Shown: positions 15,238 to 21,649 of the stretch, piece by piece
How positions within the stretch are numbered: position 1 is the stretch's first letter
Layout: every line of letters starts with the position of its first letter
Source: UBA3537 sp965658025
Lineage (GTDB): Bacteria; Bacteroidota; Bacteroidia; Flavobacteriales; Flavobacteriaceae
NCBI GenBank assembly: GCA_965658025.1
Contig: CBFHQL010000026.1
Location: forward strand, 1-21,742
Length of the DNA: 21,742 nucleotides
Reading direction: 5' to 3'
Made by a program: the position numbers and the translations under genes
Notes under the pieces: generated by a model
What the model was told of the DNA's origin: nothing
Databases searched by the model: none
What the model saw: the letters and a program-made list of their open reading frames with translations, nothing else

Positions 15238-16441
15238 GCATTCGTTTTATAAGTTCATTAATAATATCATTAGCGACTTCAGATTTTGATTTTAGGGGGT
15301 AGTTTGTTTGATTTAAATCTTTATCAATTATAGAGATTTTATTTGTAGATCCACCAAAACCTGCGCCATCGTCATTCAACGAATTTAGTACAATTAAGTC
15401 TAAATTTTTAGCTTTAAGCTTTTTTATTGCATTTGCAACTTCATTTTCGGTCTCCAAAGCAAATCCAACGAGGAGTTGATTTTTCTTTTTTTCTCCCAAA
15501 CTAGCAAGCACATCTTCTGTCTTTTCAAGTTCCAAGGTCAGTGCTGATGCTTTCTTTTTTATTTTGGATATCGAAGGGAATTTTGGCCTATAATCTGCAA
15601 CGGCAGCCGATAAAATTGCGACATCAACTTCATCAAAAAATTGGTGTGCCGCGTCGTACATATCTCTTGCACTGGTGACGGGAATGGTTAGAATTGTAGT
15701 ATAATGTGCTTTGTAATGTGTTGGACCAGTAATAAGGATCACCTCAGCACCCATTTGCGCAGCAGTATTGGCAATTTCAAACCCCATTCGTCCAGAGGAA
15801 TGATTACCAATATAGCGAACCGGATCGATGGCTTCGTGCGTAGGGCCAGCAGTGACCAGAAATTTTTTGCCATACAATGGAAGTCCTTCGATAATATGGT
15901 GCTCAATGGTTTCCACAATAGTTTCAGGTTCGGCCATACGGCCCATACCTACTAGACCACTGGCTAAAGCACCAAAAGCAGAAGGAATTAAAATATTTCC
16001 ATAGGACTGAAGCGTTTCTAAAGCATTTTGTGTGGTCGGGTGTTTATACATATCCAAATCCATAGCGGGTGCAAAATACACCGGACATTTTGCAGAAAGA
16101 TAGGTAGCAATTAAGAAGTTATCGCTATTTCCTGATGCCATTTTTGACAGGGTGTTGGCGGTAGCAGGTGCTATCACAAACACATCGGCCCATAGACCAA
16201 GTTCTACATGATTGTTCCAAACGGCATTGTCGTCTTCATCATCTGTAAAATCAGACAAAACAGGATGATTTGAAAGCGTTGAAAGGGTAAGCGGTGTAAT
16301 GAATTCTTTGGCCGAAGGCGTCATCACCACGCGCACATCGGCGCCAGCTTTGACAAACAAACGGACAAGAAAAGCAGTTTTATACGCAGCAATACCAGCA
16401 CTGATGCCAAGAAGGATATTTTTGCCGCGTAAAATAGACAT
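15230..16441 (-). CDS. coaBC: Bifunctional PPC synthetase/decarboxylase CoaBC
   Basis: 403 residues, full length. The N-terminal CoaC half is the FMN-dependent 4'-phosphopantothenoylcysteine decarboxylase: GISAGIAAYK, HVELG with catalytic H78, and APAMDLDMY at about 124-132. The C-terminal CoaB half is the CTP-dependent 4'-phosphopantothenate-cysteine ligase: TAGPTHEAIDPVRYIGNHSSG at about 197-217, SAAVADYRP and KIKK. Together they make 4'-phosphopantetheine. Two CoaC residues differ from E. coli: D128 stands where the PxMNxxMW Asn is, and S161 (in ALASGLVGMGRM) stands where the active-site Cys of the ACGD clamp is. I believe this is common in Bacteroidota. The gene starts 10 bases after rpoZ. 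Confidence 0.95.
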   Translation of the reverse strand: MSILRGKNILLGISAGIAAYKTAFLVRLFVKAGADVRVVMTPSAKEFITPLTLSTLSNHPVLSDFTDDEDDNAVWNNHVELGLWADVFVIAPATANTLSKMASGNSDNFLIATYLSAKCPVYFAPAMDLDMYKHPTTQNALETLQSYGNILIPSAFGALASGLVGMGRMAEPETIVETIEHHIIEGLPLYGKKFLVTAGPTHEAIDPVRYIGNHSSGRMGFEIANTAAQMGAEVILITGPTHYKAHYTTILTIPVTSARDMYDAAHQFFDEVDVAILSAAVADYRPKFPSISKIKKKASALTLELEKTEDVLASLGEKKKNQLLVGFALETENEVANAIKKLKAKNLDLIVLNSLNDDGAGFGGSTNKISIIDKDLNQTNYPLKSKSEVANDIINELIKRMHA

Positions 16442-16451
16442 AGGATTGGTC

Positions 16452-16775
16452 TTAGGACTCGTCAGAAGTTTTTCTGTGGTGAATTTTCCCTTCTAACCAT
16501 TCTTGCACTGCAAGCGCATGTGGCTTGGGTAAACGCTCATAAAACTTAGAAACTTCAATTTGTTCTTTGTTTTCAAAAACTTCTTCAAGACTGTCGTTGT
16601 AGGTTGCAAATTCTTCCAATTTATCGATTAATTCTTTTCGGATATCTGTATTGATTTGCTCTGCTCGTCTAGAAATTACAGAAATCGCCTCGTAAATGTT
16701 TTCTGTTGGCGCATCAATTTCATTACGGTTGTACGTCACTGAAGTTGCAGGTGCTTTTACTTTTTTTAGATCCAT
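16452..16775 (-). CDS. rpoZ: RNA polymerase omega subunit, Rpb6-like Bacteroidota form
   Basis: A 107-residue small basic/acidic protein. The region TENIYEAISVISRRAEQIN corresponds to the conserved omega/Rpb6 core, and the C-terminus is acidic-helical (EQIEVSKFYERLPKPHALAVQEW). It sits between bamD (5-base gap) and coaBC (10-base gap). The rpoZ-coaBC neighbourhood is widespread in bacteria and supports the identity of this divergent sequence. It should bind the beta' subunit and stabilise core polymerase. The symbol is given by orthology and context, since similarity to E. coli omega is low. Confidence 0.85.
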   Translation of the reverse strand: MDLKKVKAPATSVTYNRNEIDAPTENIYEAISVISRRAEQINTDIRKELIDKLEEFATYNDSLEEVFENKEQIEVSKFYERLPKPHALAVQEWLEGKIHHRKTSDES

Positions 16776-16780
16776 TTGTA

Positions 16781-17593
16781 TTAACTTTTTGTTGTTAAAT
16801 TATTTTTGATATCAAGCAACACATTGTGCATTGACTCTACTTGCTCTGAATATTTTGTTTCTGGGAAAAAGCGTTTAAAATTTTTGTAGAACGTTAATGC
16901 TTTTTCAGTACGTTTTGCTTGTTTCCATGGGACACTATTCACGGCCAATTGGTAGGCAGAATCAAATTTGTAAAAAAGTACGTCTTCTTTGTATTTGGTC
17001 CCAGGGAACTTTTCAAGGAAATTATCAAATGCAGTGATGGCTGAATTGTAATCTCTATGGAATGGCCCTGTTGTATGGTATTGCAAAGCAATTTCGTAGG
17101 CCTTTTTTTCTAGTTTAGCATCTAATTCTTGAACCAATGCATTGGCTTGATCAAAAAATTTAGAATCTGGATAACGGTTGATGAAGTCCTGAAGTTTCAC
17201 AATTGCATCTGCCGTTTCCGTTTGATCTTTTGCGTATATCGGAGATAATTTATAGTAACTTTTAGCGGCCAAAAAAGCAATTTCATCAACACGTTCGCTT
17301 TTTGGATAGGCCTCTACAAAACGTTCCATGCGGTAATTTGCAGAGAAATAATCTTTCGTTTCATAAAACGCTTTGGAGTGCATATACATCAGCTTTTCTG
17401 CTTGAGGTTTTCCTCTGTATTTTGGTACAATTTGAAGAAATAAGCGGTTGGCTTTTTCGTACTTTCCTGCATCATAAAGCTCAGTACCCATTTTGAATTT
17501 TGCAGCAATGTCCTCGTCTTTCAACACACGCTGATATTCGCTACAGGCGCTAAAAACGACTAGGACTAGAACTAATGATACTAATTTTTTCAT
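16781..17593 (-). CDS. bamD: Outer-membrane protein assembly lipoprotein BamD
   Basis: 270 residues. Signal peptide with lipobox ...VFSAC (lipid-anchored C17). It then has tetratricopeptide-like repeats across about 30-255, shown by helix-rich units such as AGKYEKANRLFLQIVPKYRG, ETKDYFSANYRMERFVEAYP, RYPDSKFFDQANALVQELDA and FLEKFPGTKYKEDVLFYKFD. These regularly spaced Y-P/F-P turns are typical of BamD/YfiO. It works in the BAM complex at the inner face of the outer membrane, inserting beta-barrel proteins. It is the first gene of the bamD-rpoZ-coaBC-DUF4835-recN unit, and a TAATTTTG box lies just upstream. Confidence 0.94.
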   Translation of the reverse strand: MKKLVSLVLVLVVFSACSEYQRVLKDEDIAAKFKMGTELYDAGKYEKANRLFLQIVPKYRGKPQAEKLMYMHSKAFYETKDYFSANYRMERFVEAYPKSERVDEIAFLAAKSYYKLSPIYAKDQTETADAIVKLQDFINRYPDSKFFDQANALVQELDAKLEKKAYEIALQYHTTGPFHRDYNSAITAFDNFLEKFPGTKYKEDVLFYKFDSAYQLAVNSVPWKQAKRTEKALTFYKNFKRFFPETKYSEQVESMHNVLLDIKNNLTTKS

Positions 17594-17610
17594 ATTTTTA
17601 AAATGGGTCG

Positions 17611-17618
17611 CAAAATTA
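17611..17618 (-). promoter_or_regulatory. Putative -7 box of the bamD operon promoter
   Basis: The minus strand reads TAATTTTG, a full TAnnTTTG match, with the box ending 17 bases before the bamD ATG. Nineteen bases further upstream lies GTTTTT, an imperfect -33 box. It is placed well to drive the five-gene operon. Confidence 0.5.
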
Positions 17619-17631
17619 CATTTTTTAAACG

Positions 17632-17653
17632 GATAATAAAAACATTTATTATC
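17632..17653. terminator. AT-rich hairpin between dapA and bamD
   Basis: A 9-bp perfect stem (17632-17640 GATAATAAA with 17645-17653 TTTATTATC) and an AACA loop, 19 bases after the dapA stop. It has no clear U-tract on the minus strand and low GC, so it could be a weak terminator, an attenuating structure or chance. Confidence 0.35.
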
Positions 17654-17671
17654 TGTCCAGAGGGAAACACT

Positions 17672-18550
17672 TTATTCCAATGCTTCAAGTGCTGTTTTAA
17701 TTTTCAATTTTAGGCCTTCAGTAGCGGTTACCAAGGGTAAGCGAACCGTGTCTTTGCACAATCCAAGTTGTTCCAAAACAGCTTTGATCCCTGCTGGATT
17801 ATTTTCTTCAAAAATAAGATTGACAAGCGGCATGGCGCTTGCTTCTAAAGCTTTCGCAGTTGTTTTATCGCCTGAAATTCCTTTGTGAATCATGGTCGAA
17901 AAAAGTTTTGGTAAGGCCTGTCCTATGACCGAAATCACACCAGAACCACCTGCCAATACAACATCACACACCAAATCATCATCGCCAGAAATGACAAGAA
18001 AATCATCGGGTTTGTTGTTCAAAAGTATTTTGTACTGCTCGGGGTTGTTTCCTGCTTCTTTTATGGCTACAATATTGTTCACATCTTTTGCAAGACGAAG
18101 ACTCGTCTCGGGTTCCATATTTTTGGCCGTTCGCCCTGGAACGTTATACAAAATTACCGGAATAGAAGACGCTTGTGCTACGGCCTTAAAATGTTGATAA
18201 AGCCCTTCTTGTGTGGGTTTACTGTAATAAGGTGCCACCGAAAGCACAGCTGTAAAAGGCGACAAATCTGTAGTTTGAAGTTCCTCTATTACGGCGGCTG
18301 TATTGTTTCCACCAATACCAATAACAAGCGGTAGACGACCAGCATTGACCTTAACGATGGTCTCTATAATTTCCTTTTTCTCATCCTTTGTAATGGTTAC
18401 ACTCTCCCCTGTTGTCCCACTAATAACAAGATAATCTGTGCCATTTTTTATGTTAAATTCAACAATTTTTGCGAGTGCGTCATGGTCGACAGTCAAATCG
18501 CTTTTGAAAGGCGTGACTAACGCAACCCCCATACCTACTAATGAATTCAT
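17672..18550 (-). CDS. dapA: 4-hydroxy-tetrahydrodipicolinate synthase DapA
   Basis: A 292-residue TIM-barrel aldolase. It condenses pyruvate with aspartate semialdehyde, the first committed step to diaminopimelate (peptidoglycan) and lysine. Motifs: GTTGES at 45-50 (T46/T47), Y109 in VAPYYSKPTQEG, Y135 in ILYNVPGRTA, and the Schiff-base lysine K164 in IVAIKEAGNN. Length is normal. Its ATG follows the upstream DUF6913 stop with no gap (TAA then ATG), so the two genes are almost certainly co-translated. No lysine riboswitch-like leader is visible between them, and the unit's leader is short. Confidence 0.97.
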   Translation of the reverse strand: MNSLVGMGVALVTPFKSDLTVDHDALAKIVEFNIKNGTDYLVISGTTGESVTITKDEKKEIIETIVKVNAGRLPLVIGIGGNNTAAVIEELQTTDLSPFTAVLSVAPYYSKPTQEGLYQHFKAVAQASSIPVILYNVPGRTAKNMEPETSLRLAKDVNNIVAIKEAGNNPEQYKILLNNKPDDFLVISGDDDLVCDVVLAGGSGVISVIGQALPKLFSTMIHKGISGDKTTAKALEASAMPLVNLIFEENNPAGIKAVLEQLGLCKDTVRLPLVTATEGLKLKIKTALEALE

Positions 18551-19069
18551 TTAAATTTTCTTTAGTGTTTTTAAATATTTTATAAGTTCTACTTTAAAAG
18601 TATCTTGATTTTTAAGTGCTACATCGATAATCAAATCATGCAATCGATCATCTTCATTTGAAATCCCGATTTTAAATTTTGCCTTCGACATGGCTGTTAC
18701 AATTTTCAACTCATAGCGGTTGGGTTTGTAAAAACTAATCAGCGTATCAAAGGGTTGCTCCACAAAATCTGCCACTTCTGAACTTTTGCAATGCCCAAGC
18801 CAATCAAAATCTAAAGCATTGTAGGAGGCATCCCAACTGTTTGGCTGATGGTTTTCGTTTTGATAAAAAGCAATAAAGCGCAATTGATTGTCCTTCAACC
18901 CCAAATCGGTAAACAAGGTTCTAAAAAAATCATAATCTTCAAACTGATCATAGTTAAATAATATACCCACAGTTTTTATCATCTCTGATGAATAGTGTTT
19001 TGTGCGCGCATTCAGAACCGTGGTCAGAAATTTTTCAGACGATATTGTTTTGATTCGTTTAAAAAACAT
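18551..19069 (-). CDS. DUF6913-type conserved protein, function unknown
   Basis: A 172-residue protein with no signal peptide, membrane segment or catalytic motif I recognise. It begins with a basic stretch (MFFKRIKTISSEKF), then alternating beta/alpha sequence: VGILFNYDQFEDYDFFRTLF, LRFIAFYQ, FDTLISFYKPNRYELKIVTAMSKAKFKIGIS, and ends DTFKVELIKYLKTLKKI. It matches what I remember of the small flavobacterial DUF6913 family that sits directly before dapA. The gene abuts dapA with zero bases between and diverges from a 5'-nucleotidase gene pair 32 bases away. The conserved coupling hints at a cell-wall or lysine-related role, but this is only association. Coding status is firm; the family label is moderate. 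Confidence 0.7.
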   Translation of the reverse strand: MFFKRIKTISSEKFLTTVLNARTKHYSSEMIKTVGILFNYDQFEDYDFFRTLFTDLGLKDNQLRFIAFYQNENHQPNSWDASYNALDFDWLGHCKSSEVADFVEQPFDTLISFYKPNRYELKIVTAMSKAKFKIGISNEDDRLHDLIIDVALKNQDTFKVELIKYLKTLKKI

Positions 19070-19078
19070 GTACTTTTA
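19048..19078 (+). promoter_or_regulatory. Putative promoter of the split 5'-nucleotidase pair
   Basis: TTTTG (19048-19052), an 18-base spacer and TACTTTTA (19071-19078) resemble the Bacteroidota -33/-7 layout with one mismatch in the -7 box. It would start transcription about 15-20 bases before ATG 19102 and overlaps the first codons of the divergent gene. Confidence 0.35.
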
Positions 19079-19087
19079 ATAGCTGTA

Positions 19088-19095
19088 CAAAGTTA
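19088..19095 (-). promoter_or_regulatory. Putative -7 box of the DUF6913-dapA promoter
   Basis: The minus strand reads TAACTTTG, a full TAnnTTTG match, 18 bases before the DUF6913 ATG in the 32-bp divergent gap. No good -33 box is seen at the expected spacing. Confidence 0.4.
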
Positions 19096-19101
19096 ATACA
19101 A

Positions 19102-19857
19102 ATGACGCTTAAATCGGTTAAATTCCTTGTTCTAATTTTCGTGTTTTGCGCATGCCACAAAGCACAGACCACACAAAAAGTTGAAAGTGAGCGTCTTGCT
19201 ATAAATCAAAACTCAAAAACGGACACAGAAATTGATGCGTTTTTAAAGCCCTACAGAGAACGCTTAGAAGCATCAATGAACGAAGTCTTGTGTTATTCTA
19301 TTGAGGAACACAAAAAAACTGATGGCGCACTCAATACCGCAGTGGGCAACCTTATGGCCGATGCTGTTTTTGAACGCTGTGCACCCATCCTCAAAAAGCG
19401 CCATAACTTAGATTTGGATCTCGTTTTGCTCAATCATGGGGGGATTCGTGCGCCACTCCCTAAAGGACCAATCAAAATGAAAACACCTTACAACATTATG
19501 CCTTTTGAAAATAAAGTAGTGATTGCACAGATGAAAGGCACAGCCCTTATGGAATTGGTGGACTACTTAAGAAAAGCCCAACGTGCACATCCTATTTCTG
19601 GAATGAAATTAGCAATTAGTCGTGAGGGGGACGTCAAAACACTACTTGTTCAAGGGAAAGAAATTGAGCCCAACACAATTTATAATGTAGCCACAAATGA
19701 CTACCTCTACAAAGGCGGTGACCGGATGGATTTTTTCCAAAACAGCGAAACTGTTTTTGATATCGACTATAAAATCCGAAATGTACTGATTGACTATTTT
19801 ACCATTAAAGACACCTTAAACCCAAAACGCGACAACCGTTTTGTGTACACCAATTAA
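19102..19857 (+). CDS. Lipoprotein with 5'-nucleotidase C-terminal domain (UshA substrate-binding half)
   Basis: 251 residues. An N-terminal signal peptide with lipobox FCAC (lipid on C18) is followed by a linker and a 5_nucleotid_C-type domain from about 60 to the end. Signatures: NTAVGNLMADAV, LNHGGIRAPLPKGPI, NIMPFENKVVIAQMKGTAL, SGMKLAI and YLYKGGDRMDFF, the GGD-F nucleobase/substrate motif. UshA-type enzymes carry this domain C-terminal to the metallophosphatase; here it is a separate gene and comes first. The phosphatase gene begins 10 bases later. The two proteins total about 552 residues, the size of one UshA, so they likely act as a two-subunit nucleotidase in the periplasm or at the outer membrane. 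On its own this domain lacks the metal-binding residues. Confidence 0.9.
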   Translation: MTLKSVKFLVLIFVFCACHKAQTTQKVESERLAINQNSKTDTEIDAFLKPYRERLEASMNEVLCYSIEEHKKTDGALNTAVGNLMADAVFERCAPILKKRHNLDLDLVLLNHGGIRAPLPKGPIKMKTPYNIMPFENKVVIAQMKGTALMELVDYLRKAQRAHPISGMKLAISREGDVKTLLVQGKEIEPNTIYNVATNDYLYKGGDRMDFFQNSETVFDIDYKIRNVLIDYFTIKDTLNPKRDNRFVYTN

Positions 19858-19867
19858 AATTCTAAGC

Positions 19868-20773
19868 ATGAAAAGACGCACCTTCATCAAAAACACTGCC
19901 GCTTCTACAGCGCTACTTTCCATGGGCGGTTTAACCCTTTCATGTGCTGAACAAAAACCCATTAAAATAACGATTTTACACACCAACGACGTGCATAGTC
20001 ATATCGACCCTTTTGGGCCAAATGATGGCCGAAATGCAAACAAAGGCGGAGTGGCACGACGCGCTACAGTAATCCAAAAATTACGACAAAAAAACCCCAA
20101 CACTTTGCTGTTGGATGCTGGTGATATTTTTCAAGGCACCCCCTATTTTAACTACTACGGAGGGGAATTGGAATTTAAACTCATGAGTATGCTCGACTAT
20201 GATGCGGCGACCATTGGAAATCATGATTTTGATAATGGCATTGACGGATTGTATGCCCAATTGCCCCACGCCAAATTCGATTTTATTTCTGCCAATTACG
20301 ACTTTAAAAATACTGTGATGGACAGTCATGTTCAGCCCTATAAAATTTTTAATAAAAGTGGGGTCAAAATCGGCGTTTTTGGACTGGGGATCGAACTGCA
20401 AGGGCTTGTCAGTAAAGACGCGTTTAAGGAAACCAAATACCTCAACCCTATCGAAATTGCGCAAGACATGAGCCGTATTTTAAAAACCGAACAGCAGTGC
20501 GCCCTAGTGATTTGCCTATCCCATTTGGGTTATGATTATAAAAACCCTCAAAAAGTCTCGGATCGGAGTTTGGCACGGGCCACAAAAGATATTGACCTTA
20601 TTATTGGCGGCCATACCCATACCTTTTTAAATGAACCCACTGTAGAAATTAACGCTGCTGGCAAACATGTGTTGGTGAATCAAGTGGGCTGCTATGGGCT
20701 CTACCTCGGAAAAGTGGATTTTTATTTGTCACCACAAGCCAAATATTTTAGTAGCCGTACGCTAAAAATTTAA
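19868..20773 (+). CDS. Tat-exported lipoprotein metallophosphatase (UshA catalytic half)
   Basis: 301 residues from ATG 19868; an in-frame GTG at 19841 lies within the previous gene and would precede the signal, so I reject it. A Tat-type signal (KRRTFIKN) leads to a lipobox LTLSC (C26). The calcineurin-like metallophosphatase core is complete: LHTNDVHSHID (D41, H43), LLDAGDIFQGTPYF (D86), IGNHDFDNG (N118, H119, D120), LSHLGYDY and IIGGHTHTF. It hydrolyses phosphomonoesters, probably nucleotides or nucleotide-sugar derivatives, outside the cytoplasm. It ends shortly after the phosphatase domain and has no 5'-nucleotidase C-terminal domain, which the preceding gene provides. Tat export suggests the metals are loaded in the cytoplasm. 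Confidence 0.93.
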   Translation: MKRRTFIKNTAASTALLSMGGLTLSCAEQKPIKITILHTNDVHSHIDPFGPNDGRNANKGGVARRATVIQKLRQKNPNTLLLDAGDIFQGTPYFNYYGGELEFKLMSMLDYDAATIGNHDFDNGIDGLYAQLPHAKFDFISANYDFKNTVMDSHVQPYKIFNKSGVKIGVFGLGIELQGLVSKDAFKETKYLNPIEIAQDMSRILKTEQQCALVICLSHLGYDYKNPQKVSDRSLARATKDIDLIIGGHTHTFLNEPTVEINAAGKHVLVNQVGCYGLYLGKVDFYLSPQAKYFSSRTLKI

Positions 20774-21080
20774 CCCTATTAAACCAGTGTAAAACAGTAC
20801 TTTTAGTGTGTTTTACCAATTCTTCTAAAAAAAAGTTTCCAAAAAATGTGACTTTTTGGATTCATCTGTGTCTAAACTATTGAGGGAGGAGTGGCTTTTG
20901 CAAAAAACAAAAGCATGAAAGACGCTATACTTAAATATTAATACGCTGTAAATCAGCTTAATATAACAACTAAAAGCAAATAATATATAAAAGAAAGAAA
21001 CGCTATCCTTGAGCCGGACGAAAGGGTGTATATATACAAGTAGTGTATAATTTGAGAAAACCAAGACAGATTTGAATCTA
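20774..21080. other. Non-coding AT-rich gap
   Basis: About 307 bases without a supportable gene. It holds the two weak hairpins after the phosphatase gene, a third 7-bp stem (GCTTTTG 20894-20900 with CAAAAGC 20908-20914), and TATAATTTG at 21046-21054, which could be a loose -7 box for the following lipoprotein gene. The only open frame is a TTG-started 79-codon minus-strand frame without family features. No RNA family or riboswitch is recognisable. Confidence 0.6.
20789..20816 (+). terminator. Weak hairpin after the metallophosphatase gene
   Basis: An 8-bp stem (GTAAAACA 20789-20796 with TGTTTTAC 20809-20816) and a 12-base loop, 16 bases past the stop. It has low GC and no proper U-run, so it is a poor intrinsic terminator. 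A second A/T stem follows (CCAAAAA 20839-20845 with TTTTTGG 20853-20859). Confidence 0.35.
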
Positions 21081-21641
21081 ATGAAAAATTCATACTTTAT
21101 TTTGTTGATTTTAGTTGTTTTAGGTTGTAATAACCGAAAACTAAAAAATAATATTTCTGTACAAAAAGAACAAATTGAAATTGAAAACGAATCTCAAACT
21201 AAAGTTGAAATATCCGAAGATAAGCCGAATATTGAGTTGAACGATACAACATCAATTCCAAATATTGCATTGAAATTCATCAATGATTACGTTACAAATT
21301 GCAACAAAATGAGAGAACAGATTGGAATAATTGAATACGTAAATGCTTACCCAAATGTTAGTCAAGAATTTAAAACAGAACTAACTAAAATGATTCAAGA
21401 AGCTGAAAAGAATGACCCAGATTACGGATTAGGATTTGACCCAATTTTTGACGCTCAAGATTATCCTGACGATGGTTTTAAAATTTCCAAATTTGACTCA
21501 AACTCAAATTATTTGACTGTAGAGGCTAAAAGCTGGAAAGGATTTACTATAACTATGAAAATTAAAGAACTAAATAATAAATGGATAGTTGATGGATGTG
21601 GAGTGATTAATATTCCAAAAAATAAACAAGCGAAAAGATAA
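21081..21641 (+). CDS. Small lipoprotein, DUF3828-like
   Basis: About 186 residues from ATG 21081 (an in-frame TTG at 21072 would add three residues before the signal peptide). The signal peptide has lipobox VVLGC with lipid-anchored C16. A charged, disordered-looking linker (about 18-60, Lys/Glu/Asn-rich) follows. The globular part (about 65-180) contains ALKFINDYVTNC, VSQEFKTELTKMIQEAEKND, GLGFDPIFDAQDYPDDGFKI and KWIVDGCGVINIP; the FDPIFDAQDYP stretch and overall form recall DUF3828-type lipoproteins. Function is unknown. The gene is isolated, noticeably more AT-rich than the housekeeping genes, and followed by a repeat-like element, so it may be part of an accessory or cassette-like segment. 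Confidence 0.75.
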   Translation: MKNSYFILLILVVLGCNNRKLKNNISVQKEQIEIENESQTKVEISEDKPNIELNDTTSIPNIALKFINDYVTNCNKMREQIGIIEYVNAYPNVSQEFKTELTKMIQEAEKNDPDYGLGFDPIFDAQDYPDDGFKISKFDSNSNYLTVEAKSWKGFTITMKIKELNNKWIVDGCGVINIPKNKQAKR

Positions 21642-21649
21642 AAACTACA

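Noticed and set aside
19048..19101. Riboswitch or long leader in the dapA/nucleotidase divergent gap
   Set aside because: The gap is only 32 bp, too short for a lysine or purine riboswitch.
20825..21064. Minus-strand 79-codon open frame in the intergenic gap
   Set aside because: It starts with TTG, is low-complexity and rich in F/Y/S/K as expected from translating AT-rich non-coding DNA, and has no family feature.
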